This document shows, piece after piece, positions 55,596 to 63,535 of a stretch of 64,000 nucleotides of DNA. Where the stretch lies: positions 1-64,000 of the forward strand of contig JAJPZT010000054.1 of NCBI GenBank assembly GCA_021204175.1. The letters are read 5' to 3'. Source of the DNA: Clostridiales bacterium (GTDB lineage Bacteria > Bacillota > Clostridia > Lachnospirales > CAG-274). Below the pieces are notes generated by a model. It did no database searches. It was not told the origin of the DNA and saw only the letters and a list, made by a program, of their open reading frames with translations. Positions within the stretch are counted from its first letter, which is position 1. Every line of letters begins with the position of its first letter. The position numbers were made by a program, and so were the translations under genes.

Positions 55596-56306
55596 CTATA
55601 TCCTTTCATAGCTGGCCAGAGTCCTGTCATCACCTGCGTTAACGGTGTTCCAGCTGCTTAAAATATTACGAAGAAACCGTTTTGTTTCCGATAAATCCGC
55701 TTTGCTGCGAAGCTCTTCCCATATATATTTTACAAAGTCTTCTTTGGTTTCATCTATAAGGGTTTCCGAAACCCCGTCAGTCATTAAGCAGACGGCAACG
55801 CTTTTTTCTCCTGTTATATATTCTTTGAGCTTCCAGTCTGAAAAGCTTGAAACAGAACTCATTCCGACTGTGATATTTGAAAACTCTTCTTCTTTGCCGG
55901 CAATAAGCTCTGTTTTATCGTCTATGCGTATAAATATATTTCCGTCACCGAGTTGACCTGCCCACAGCCTGCCCGTATTGCTGTGAAAAGCAAAAAGGCA
56001 GGTTGTTCCGCATTCATTTCTGCGGAAAGGGTAGATTTCGATATTCCATATAGAATGAATTAAGGGGATTAAAAGGCGAAAATCCTTTTCTTTATAAGAG
56101 TTCCAAAGTTTTACGGCTTTAATGACAGCCCGACAAGCGGCTCTCGAACCTATATGGGCATTTTTGTGAGAGCCGTGACCGTCAGCTACTGCTAAGACTG
56201 TACCGAATTTGAATTCTTTAACGATACAATAGTCTTGGTTTTTGATGCCTTTTTGCTTATGGCTGCTTCCCCTGACAGAACCGTATCCTAAAATTGCGTT
56301 TTTCAT
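55596..56306 (-). CDS. PP2C-family protein phosphatase (TerY-P triad)
   Basis: MKNAILGYGSVRGSSHKQKGIKNQDYC...VLAVADGHGSHKNAHIGSRAA...MTDGVSETL; the supplied ORF starts slightly upstream at 56327. Confidence 0.9.
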   Translation of the reverse strand: MKNAILGYGSVRGSSHKQKGIKNQDYCIVKEFKFGTVLAVADGHGSHKNAHIGSRAACRAVIKAVKLWNSYKEKDFRLLIPLIHSIWNIEIYPFRRNECGTTCLFAFHSNTGRLWAGQLGDGNIFIRIDDKTELIAGKEEEFSNITVGMSSVSSFSDWKLKEYITGEKSVAVCLMTDGVSETLIDETKEDFVKYIWEELRSKADLSETKRFLRNILSSWNTVNAGDDRTLASYERI

Positions 56307-56310
56307 AAGA

Positions 56311-57015
56311 TTATCCAAAGTCTTCAAAGTTCATATTCAATATATCCTCATTAAACAAATCTTCAGGCACAACGTTAGGGTTTCGGCTTTGACTTCGCTG
56401 AATTGTGCATGAAGATATAAATCTGAAAAATTTATGTATATCACCGGTATCATCTACATAACAGACGCTTTTTTCGGGGTTATCCAAAAATCTTTTCATC
56501 ATATCTGCGTCGGCATCTTCGCCTATAGCCAGACTCCAACGGTCACATTTTGAACTTCTGCCCTCCTTTGTAAATCTTTCAAGCTGTTTTTCAAATTCAC
56601 GGTTATTAGGATCTTCCGGATCATAGGGTTCTCCGTCTGAAACAAGAACAACTACAGGGCGATAAGCATTTTTGGGAACTTTAGTCTTGTCTTCTATCAT
56701 ACTGCCGGCCAAATCAAAGGCTTTGCCCATACAAGTTGCACCGTAAGCAGTTAAATCAGCAAAGCTTATATTTCTTGCCGGCATTAAATCCGTGTGGAGT
56801 TTTACGTCAGAGCCGAAAGTAATAATTGAAACACAAATTTCCGCTTGTAAAATCTGTTCATCAGTAAAGCTTTGAATCATTTCCTTTACAGAGGTATTTA
56901 ATTCGTCAATTTTATTGTCATACGACATGGAACCGCTTACGTCAAGCAGCAGTATAACCGGCAGCATTCTTGCTTTCGCTGCTACAAAGTTTTTAAATTC
57001 ATTGTTTTCTTTCAT
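56311..57015 (-). CDS. vWA domain protein (TerY-like)
   Basis: 234 aa; MIDAS VILLLDVSGSMSYDNKIDELN, YGATCMGKAFDLA, VVVLVSDGEPYDP. Confidence 0.92.
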   Translation of the reverse strand: MKENNEFKNFVAAKARMLPVILLLDVSGSMSYDNKIDELNTSVKEMIQSFTDEQILQAEICVSIITFGSDVKLHTDLMPARNISFADLTAYGATCMGKAFDLAGSMIEDKTKVPKNAYRPVVVLVSDGEPYDPEDPNNREFEKQLERFTKEGRSSKCDRWSLAIGEDADADMMKRFLDNPEKSVCYVDDTGDIHKFFRFISSCTIQRSQSRNPNVVPEDLFNEDILNMNFEDFG

Positions 57016-57160
57016 TTGTTGACCTCCTTAATTAATCTGTTTGTACAATTGTAATAATATTTACCTTATTATAACTCATATAATTGACAATTTCAATATA
57101 ATATCACAAAATATAAGTTTATGTATAGTGAACTTTTGTTATCTCCTCCTTTCAAAAACC

Positions 57161-57220
57161 ATTATAAAACTTTTTTTGCAGGAGTTTTTTGAAAAAACCT
57201 GCAAATTTTTAAAATATAAT
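57161..57220. promoter_or_regulatory. Palindromic bidirectional operator/promoter, site 3
   Basis: TTTGCAGGAGTTTTTTGAAAAAACCTGCAAA (57175-57205) flanked by TATAAT on the minus strand (57161-57166) and on the plus strand (57215-57220). Confidence 0.65.
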
Positions 57221-57234
57221 AATCGGGTCGAACT

Positions 57235-57410
57235 AAGGCAAAGAAAAATATAAAAACCGTTCCATAACTATTTATGTCATCATGAAAAATCAGAAGCGTA
57301 TTAAGACATATATTTACATACGGAAATTATTCCGCTGAAGATTTTACAAAAAAGGTTTGGCAAAAGCGTGCCGTTCTGTTTACGGCTTAATAAACAGAAT
57401 TGCCAATCTC
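57235..57410 (+). pseudogene. Truncated, decayed 5' fragment of the WYL regulator gene
   Basis: aaggcaaagaaaaatataaaaaccgttccataact... aligns with 57696 atggcaaagaaaaatacaaaaccatttcagaact...; ATG lost. Confidence 0.8.
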
Positions 57411-57556
57411 ATAAATTAATAGTTTTTTGCTTTTTTATTAATATTTTATTTATTATAATCATATAATTAACAATTTCAATATAATATCATAAAATATAAG
57501 TTAATGGATGATGAACTTTTGTTATCTCCTCCTTTCAATAATTATTATAAACTTTT

Positions 57557-57587
57557 TTTGCAGGAGTTTTTTGAAAAAACCTGCGAA
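57557..57587. promoter_or_regulatory. Palindromic operator, site 4 (upstream of WYL gene)
   Basis: TTTGCAGGAGTTTTTTGAAAAAACCTGCGAA. Confidence 0.6.
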
Positions 57588-57695
57588 TTTTTGAATACAG
57601 CAAAAGTTCTGCCGGCTAATTTTCAAAATGTCTGCAGCACAGCCGACGCCGTTCCGCAGCCGAACTATTGCAAAATATAAAAAGGGGACCAAGTT

Positions 57696-59249
57696 ATGGC
57701 AAAGAAAAATACAAAACCATTTCAGAACTATGTGCGCCATTATGAAAAAATCAGAAACATATTAAGGCATATGTTTATGTATGGGGATTATTCCAATAAA
57801 GACTTTACAAAAAACGGTTTGGCAAAAAGCAACCGTTCAGTTTACTATTCAATAAACAGAATTCAAAATTATTTGGGAAACGAATATTTTAAAACTCATG
57901 AGCTGCCAAACAGAAAAAAGGACAAAAAGGGTTACAGACTTATGTATGATCCCTTTATTTGTCCTATAAACTATCTTGCCGATACATATGTAAACTGCTC
58001 CTATGTAATTGAAGATTTTATATTTTATTTTACATTAATGCAGGCTTTTATATATGAAGAAGAATATTATGAAAGTGAAATATATGAATATGATGATTTT
58101 AAAAATTATACAGATGACATATGTGAATTGATTATTTCGCCTGAAGGAGAAGATAAAGGTTTTGAGTTTGGCAGCATTTGCGACTGTTTTTGCAATATTT
58201 ACACATTAAACAAAAAATTTTTGTATGAACAGGGGCAAGCCAAATTTTCCGATTATAAAACCGAAAGTGAATTAACCGAAAATTCCTTTAAAAGCAGTAA
58301 AATAAAAGATAGACTGGACGAACTGTCAGGTCTCGGAATTTTAACACATAGAAGGAGAAAAACAAAATATTCGGTAAATATGAAAGATGTATATTCTCTT
58401 GCGCCGGATATATTTAAATGTTTGGAATTTAAAGAACTTGAAGATTTGCAGCGAATGGTCCTGTTTTTCTATAATTTTTCATTTCTTTCCGCTGCAGGCT
58501 ATCATCTTTCACAAACATTAAATTTATATGTAAAGAGTGAATTTCCGGCTTATTGCAAAGAAACCGGTTCATTCTTTGCAATAAACGAAAACCCTGTTTT
58601 TTTCTACAAGAATAATAGGCTTCAGACTGTAATAGACAATAATGTTTTCTGGCAAATTTTATATGCAATTCATAAAATGAAACCCATATCCTTTATATAT
58701 AACAGAAAACACACAGAAGGCGGAGAGGAAAAAAAGGTTTATCCCGTAAAGATTATAACAGATTTACAGTATGACAGACAATACCTCTATGCTTATGATT
58801 ATCAGGCGGAAAAATTCAACCCTTACAGAATAGACTCTGTCAGCAATGTGGATATTTTAGAAATAAATGAACCATTTGTTTTTATAAACAATACAACTGA
58901 AGAAGCGGATATTCGGAAAGAAATTGAAGAAATATACAAGAAGAACTCTGCAAATACATGGAATGTTTCATTTGCGGGTGAGCCTCATCGGGTTTTACTT
59001 CACTTTACTTTTCCTCAAAAAGAATGTGACAAGCTTTACAATAGGCTTATTTCCACAGGCAGATTCGGAAATATTAAAAAAACTTCCGATTGTACTTTTG
59101 ACTATGATATAGAAGTTAAAGATGAAAATGCTATGGTTCCGTGGATAAGAAGCTGGGGCAGTATGGTTATGGTTGATAAAGCAACTAACTCAAATCTGTT
59201 TGACAGAATATACAATGACAGTATGGAGGCATTAAAACAATATGAATAA
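57696..59249 (+). CDS. WYL domain transcriptional regulator
   Basis: 517 aa; N-terminal HTH-like region, WYL-like QILYAIHKMKPISFIYNRKH...VYPVKIITDLQYDRQYLYAYDYQAEKFNPYRIDSVSNVDI. Confidence 0.82.
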   Translation: MAKKNTKPFQNYVRHYEKIRNILRHMFMYGDYSNKDFTKNGLAKSNRSVYYSINRIQNYLGNEYFKTHELPNRKKDKKGYRLMYDPFICPINYLADTYVNCSYVIEDFIFYFTLMQAFIYEEEYYESEIYEYDDFKNYTDDICELIISPEGEDKGFEFGSICDCFCNIYTLNKKFLYEQGQAKFSDYKTESELTENSFKSSKIKDRLDELSGLGILTHRRRKTKYSVNMKDVYSLAPDIFKCLEFKELEDLQRMVLFFYNFSFLSAAGYHLSQTLNLYVKSEFPAYCKETGSFFAINENPVFFYKNNRLQTVIDNNVFWQILYAIHKMKPISFIYNRKHTEGGEEKKVYPVKIITDLQYDRQYLYAYDYQAEKFNPYRIDSVSNVDILEINEPFVFINNTTEEADIRKEIEEIYKKNSANTWNVSFAGEPHRVLLHFTFPQKECDKLYNRLISTGRFGNIKKTSDCTFDYDIEVKDENAMVPWIRSWGSMVMVDKATNSNLFDRIYNDSMEALKQYE

Positions 59250-60018
59250 AATTGAAAAAACAATATTTGAAGATGCTCTGTTTAATCAGTATAAAAATAG
59301 AGATTTTACATATATGACAAATTATATAAACAACTGTATTGAAAACAATGGATTTGCTCTTACACCCGATGATATTAAAACGCAGCTTTTGGGAAAAAGC
59401 AGAAAGAATACCTTCGAAGAATTTATAGATGCGGTTTTAAACAACAGCAGTGACATAAAAGACCAAGCCCATAATAATGCAAATTTGCTGTATAATAAAG
59501 AAGGCAGGCTGCTTCCTTTAAGAAGGGTTCCCATAAAAATAAGAGCCACCGTTGCTGAAAAAGCATGGCTTTACTTTGTTTTAGCCGATCCGAAAACGGA
59601 TTTATTTTTAGAGCAAACTACTAAAGATAAGCTTAAGGAGGCATTGTCTGACAACATTGATTTTCCGCTTAAAAATGAATATATAGATATTAAAACCCTG
59701 TCAAAAAACGATAATTCGGATTTTAAAGGAGATTTTGCCGCAAATTTCAAAATAATTGCAGAGGCCATTTCCCAAAAAAGTTATTTAACAGCAACGAATA
59801 CAAGCTTTTCAGGTAAAGTCTATGCCGATCAAAAGATTGTTCCGTATAAGATTGAATATTCTCCGTTATTTAATTCATTTTCATTATCCTGTTATCCTGT
59901 GGAAAGCGGAAGACCTGTTAAAATGAATCTGAAAAATCTTTCGCATGTAAAAATGGGCGAAAAAATAAAGAATTATGACGAGGTAATAGCTGAATTTCAA
60001 AAAAACTGTTTAACCTGA
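59242..60018 (+). CDS. Second WYL-like protein, N-terminal part (frameshifted at A7)
   Basis: 258 aa; ISQKSYLTATNTSFSGKVYADQKIVPYKIEYSPLFNSFSLSCYPVESGRPVKMNLKNLSHVKM; overlaps the upstream stop (TATGAATAA). Confidence 0.7.
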   Translation: MNKIEKTIFEDALFNQYKNRDFTYMTNYINNCIENNGFALTPDDIKTQLLGKSRKNTFEEFIDAVLNNSSDIKDQAHNNANLLYNKEGRLLPLRRVPIKIRATVAEKAWLYFVLADPKTDLFLEQTTKDKLKEALSDNIDFPLKNEYIDIKTLSKNDNSDFKGDFAANFKIIAEAISQKSYLTATNTSFSGKVYADQKIVPYKIEYSPLFNSFSLSCYPVESGRPVKMNLKNLSHVKMGEKIKNYDEVIAEFQKNCLT

Positions 60019-60290
60019 GAGAGAAAAAACCTATTGTGTTAGAGGTAAAATGCAAAGATATGGCGGACGACAGGAGCATACATATTTTTTCTTCATATGA
60101 GAGAGTGTGCTATAGAAAGGATGACGGAAATCTTATAATGCAGATTTATTATTACCGCTTTAATACAGATGATATTGTAAGAAATATATTGTTTTTAGGT
60201 CATTATGTAAAAGTTATTTCTCCTGCCTGTATTGCAGAAAAAGTTAAAGAACAGCTTAAGCAGGTTTGCGAGAATTATAAAAGCTGCTGA
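60006..60290 (+). CDS. C-terminal (WCX-like) part of the second WYL protein
   Basis: -1 frame reads LFNLREKKPIVLEVKCKDMADDRSIHIFSSYERVCYRKDDGNLIMQIYYYRFNTDDIVRNILFLGHYVKVISPACIAEKVKEQL. Confidence 0.65.
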   Translation: MFNLREKKPIVLEVKCKDMADDRSIHIFSSYERVCYRKDDGNLIMQIYYYRFNTDDIVRNILFLGHYVKVISPACIAEKVKEQLKQVCENYKSC

Positions 60291-60341
60291 AATAAAAAGT
60301 AATTGTATTATAATGTGTGAAATTTTTCGGAGGAGGAGGCA

Positions 60342-60570
60342 ATGGTTAAAGGAATAATTTTTGATATGGACGGGGTCGTTTTTGATAGTGAACGGCTTTC
60401 CGCTGTGGGCCGGCTTAAGCATGGAAGAGTGCATAGTAATCAAGAACAGCCCGGCGGGAACAACGGCAGGACAAAACGCCTGTATTAGGGCCGGGACAAT
60501 TTCCGATATGATTCCATTTGACAGAGATACTATGGCGAACTCCGGTAAGTGTATGAAGAAATATGAATGA
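60342..60570 (+). pseudogene. HAD-family phosphatase remnant with large internal deletion
   Basis: MVKGIIFDMDGVVFDSERLSAVG (N-terminus), then another frame EECIVIKNSPAGTTAGQNACIRAGTISDMIPFDRDTMA (C-terminal motifs). Confidence 0.75.
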
Positions 60571-61119
60571 CAAAACACAGGCAATTATGACAAGGGATAC
60601 GTCAAAGGTCACTTTCATTGTACCGAATTTAACGGGAACAACCTGACATATGGCGAGAACAAGCCCCTCCCCTGCAAGGGTAACAACATTAGCCACAACC
60701 TCAAAGCTTACGCCTATGGCTACGAGAACTATGTCTATAATGCAGAAAACCCATTTCATTACATAGCCGCTGCACACCAGCGGACTGAGAACCCAAACTG
60801 CAAAATCGGTCATATATCCGAATACAACAGCTGCCGCAAGCTGTAAAAGCTGTATGGGCTTATATTTTCTTCTCAGTATAATTATCTGCAAAAGTATAAA
60901 AAAGCAGTGCATTAATATTGTTATATTGCCCACTGTTAGAGGCGTTGCTTCGCTTAAAACATAGGGAACGCTGGATATAGGCGATGTTCCCAAGCCTGCT
61001 TTAATGGAAAATGCCACTCCGAAAGCCATTATGAAAAGCCCGACAATCAAAAATAAGTAGCGTTTTACCTGTTTGATCTCCGATTTCTCTGTTTTTGTTT
61101 TTATATTTTTCTTATTCAA
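60415..61119 (-). CDS. YczE/YitT-like integral membrane protein with aberrant C-terminus
   Basis: 234 aa; LFLIVGLFIMAFGVAFSIKAGLGTSPISSVPYVLS... The last ~40 aa are antisense to the HAD remnant. Confidence 0.75.
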   Translation of the reverse strand: MNKKNIKTKTEKSEIKQVKRYLFLIVGLFIMAFGVAFSIKAGLGTSPISSVPYVLSEATPLTVGNITILMHCFFILLQIIILRRKYKPIQLLQLAAAVVFGYMTDFAVWVLSPLVCSGYVMKWVFCIIDIVLVAIGVSFEVVANVVTLAGEGLVLAICQVVPVKFGTMKVTFDVSLVIIACVLSFIFLHTLTGVRHSISVKWNHIGNCPGPNTGVLSCRCSRRAVLDYYALFHA

Positions 61120-61152
61120 AAGCTTTATCCTCCTATCTCACTAAGGTTGATT

Positions 61153-61641
61153 TTATTTATTGTCCGCCAAATCAAAAGAACGGTTAAGCTTATCCAAAAG
61201 TGTTTTCAGCTGCTCCGCTTCTTCAAGCGATAAACCCCGTTCCGCCTGCCGATCCTCTTCGGCAAATATTTCGTTGACTTCAGCGGCAGCCTGCCTCCCC
61301 TTTTCTGTTAAATATACAAATAAAGAGCGGCGGTTATCCTTTTTTTGCCTTCGTTCAATCAGACCGGCTTCTTCCATTCTCAGTAAAATTTTTCCTACAG
61401 TGACCTGTTCAATCTCGCAAAATTTGGCTATGGTTTTCTGGTCAATGCCTTCCTGATGAGTAAGACATTCGAGCACCTTTGGCTGACCGGGTGAAAAACC
61501 CTTCGGCATCACCCTCGATAATATTTTGCGGTTAAGCTTCATATGTGATTTCATTAACAGATAATGCAAAGGCTCCATTTCAATCCTCCATTCTATTATA
61601 ATAAGCAAGCTTATTATACGCTTGCTTATTAATTGAGTCAA
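61153..61641 (-). CDS. MarR family transcriptional regulator
   Basis: 162 aa; LTHQEGIDQKTIAKFCEIEQVTVGKILLRMEEAGLIERRQKKDNRRSLFVYLTEKG; true start probably MEPLHYLL. Confidence 0.9.
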   Translation of the reverse strand: MTQLISKRIISLLIIIEWRIEMEPLHYLLMKSHMKLNRKILSRVMPKGFSPGQPKVLECLTHQEGIDQKTIAKFCEIEQVTVGKILLRMEEAGLIERRQKKDNRRSLFVYLTEKGRQAAAEVNEIFAEEDRQAERGLSLEEAEQLKTLLDKLNRSFDLADNK

Positions 61642-61697
61642 TACTCTTTTAAGAAAAACTTTAATAAAAAAATAAATTTGTTTTTGCGTCAGAAAAA

Positions 61698-61913
61698 ATG
61701 TGCATAGTCTTTGACTATTTCAGGTTATTAGGTTATTCTGTTGAAATAGATGAAGAAGCAACCATAGAATGGTATAAAAACTACGAAGGCCGGGGCAGCG
61801 ACTGCGAACAGGAAACATATCCGTTTGCAGCTCTCGGCTTTCCCGAGCCGCATTTTGACTTGATGTTTTATATGGAGATACCTTGGGTATCGGAAGAACC
61901 CAAAGATAAATAA
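61698..61913 (+). CDS. Short hypothetical ORF
   Basis: 71 aa, unremarkable; possible gene fragment. Confidence 0.3.
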   Translation: MCIVFDYFRLLGYSVEIDEEATIEWYKNYEGRGSDCEQETYPFAALGFPEPHFDLMFYMEIPWVSEEPKDK

Positions 61914-61931
61914 TTTATATTTTATAATTTG

Positions 61932-62081
61932 ATGAATTATATTCGTCTGCTTACCTTTATTCCCGTTGAGGAAATCAAAGAAACAGACAAATGGGACAGC
62001 AGCCGCAAGGTTTTCCGAAATTCAAAAATCCCCCGAATTATTAACGAGGGATTTTCGATTAAACGGGGGTGGGATTTTTAG
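61932..62081 (+). pseudogene. Possible tyrosyl-tRNA synthetase fragment
   Basis: 49-codon frame MNYIRLLTFIPVEEIKETDKWDSSRKVF... resembles the TyrRS region LLTFVP-EEI. Confidence 0.3.
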
Positions 62082-62125
62082 TAAGCGGTAAACCTGTTCC
62101 TGTTGGTTTATGCTTCTGTATATAT

Positions 62126-63481
62126 TTATGCAAAGAAGGAAATTACAAGAGCAACTATGAAGCCTGTACAGCCTACGATTGTTTCCATAATTGTCCAGGT
62201 TTTGAGAGTTGTTTTTTCGTCCATGCCTACCAATGATTTAACAAGCCAGAAGCCGGAGTCGTTAAAGTGTGAGCAGACTGTTGCGCCGCCGGCTACGGCT
62301 GCTGTTATGCAGGCAAGATGGAGAGGTGAAAGCCCTGCTACTTCAGGCATAGCGGAAACGATACCGGCTGCCATTGTCATAGCTACCGTTGATGAGCCTA
62401 CTGAAATTCTTACCAAAACGGCTACTATGAAAGCTACAACTACAATGGGAAGAGCTGCGGAAGCTACGGCTGATCCTATTACATCGCCTAAGCCTGAGTT
62501 TTGAAGAATGTATCTTAAAACGCCGCCGCAGGCAGTTACAAGAAGAATCATTCCCGTAGGTTCAAGAGATTTTGTCATTACCTTTTCAAGCTCTTCCTTG
62601 GAGTAGCCTCTCTTAATTCCCAAAAGAAGCATAGCGGCTATAGTTGCTATAAGAAGGGCTACAAAGGGCTCGCCTACGAAAGCCAAAACAGGTCTTATAG
62701 GATCTAAAGCGGGGATAACGCTTGAAACTGAGTTTAAAATAATAAGTACAAGGGGTATAAGTATAATTCCAACAACATAAGCAAAGCTGGGAAGCTTTGA
62801 TTCGTCTATGTCTTCCTGTTCTGCAATGTGCTTGGGAACGGGAATGTTATATTTGTTTCCGCAGATTGAACCCCAAATAGGGCCTGCTGCTATCATTGCG
62901 AATATACCGCAGACAATACCTACCATTATAACCCAGCCTAAGTCAACGCCTAACATAGTTGCTACCAAAACGGGGCCCGGTGTGGGAGGAATGAAAGCGT
63001 GACCTACTGCAAGACCTGCAAGCAGAGGGATTACATAAAACAGTGACGAACGCTTTGTTCTCTTAGCAAGAGCAAAAGCAAGGGGTATAAGAATTATAAG
63101 ACCTGAGTCGAAAAATACGGGCATAGCTATTACAAGACCGGTTATACCCAAAGCCCATGCGGCTTTTTTGTCGCCGAAGCGTTTAACAAGGGTAACGGCT
63201 ATGGTTTGAGCACCGCCCGAAATTTCAAGAATAGCGCCGAACATAGAGCCTAAGCCTACCAAAAGAGCTATTCCTTTAAGGGTTGAGCCTATACCTTCGT
63301 TTACGGTGGTTACAATATCCGCAAGGGGCATTCCTGCGGCAATTCCTATAACGATTGCGCCTACAAGAATGGCTATCATTGCCTGAACCTTAAAGGCTAT
63401 AATGAGTACCAGTAAAACCAAAAATCCTATGAGAGCGGCTGCCACAAGTCTTGTGGGATTGGCGGCGAGTGTTTCTGTCAT
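62126..63481 (-). CDS. GntP family gluconate/sugar-acid permease
   Basis: 451 aa; LLIIAFKVQAMIAILVGAIVIGIAAGMPLADIV, FIPPTPGPVLVA, VRISVGSSTVAMTMAAGI, HFNDSGFWLVKSL. Confidence 0.92.
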   Translation of the reverse strand: MTETLAANPTRLVAAALIGFLVLLVLIIAFKVQAMIAILVGAIVIGIAAGMPLADIVTTVNEGIGSTLKGIALLVGLGSMFGAILEISGGAQTIAVTLVKRFGDKKAAWALGITGLVIAMPVFFDSGLIILIPLAFALAKRTKRSSLFYVIPLLAGLAVGHAFIPPTPGPVLVATMLGVDLGWVIMVGIVCGIFAMIAAGPIWGSICGNKYNIPVPKHIAEQEDIDESKLPSFAYVVGIILIPLVLIILNSVSSVIPALDPIRPVLAFVGEPFVALLIATIAAMLLLGIKRGYSKEELEKVMTKSLEPTGMILLVTACGGVLRYILQNSGLGDVIGSAVASAALPIVVVAFIVAVLVRISVGSSTVAMTMAAGIVSAMPEVAGLSPLHLACITAAVAGGATVCSHFNDSGFWLVKSLVGMDEKTTLKTWTIMETIVGCTGFIVALVISFFA

Positions 63482-63535
63482 AAAAATTCCTCCTTAAATT
63501 AATTTTGTGTAAATCTGTGCTTGAGTTAATGTTAA

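Larger units (their letters stand above)
57062..57411 (+). repeat. Decayed upstream copy of the control region plus 5' end of the WYL gene
   Basis: Matches 57449-57874 in the same order: CATATAATTGACAATTTCAATATAATATCA..., GAACTTTTGTTATCTCCTCCTTTCAA, palindrome, then AAGGCAAAGAAAAATA...TAAACAGAATT. Confidence 0.85.

Noticed and set aside
57522-57740. 72-aa minus-strand ORF across the WYL promoter
   Set aside because: Overlaps the start of the WYL gene and the operator; sequence explained by the duplicated control region.
57062-57874. Considered a CRISPR or short direct-repeat array
   Set aside because: Only two long copies that include coding sequence; no regular spacer structure. It is a tandem duplication.
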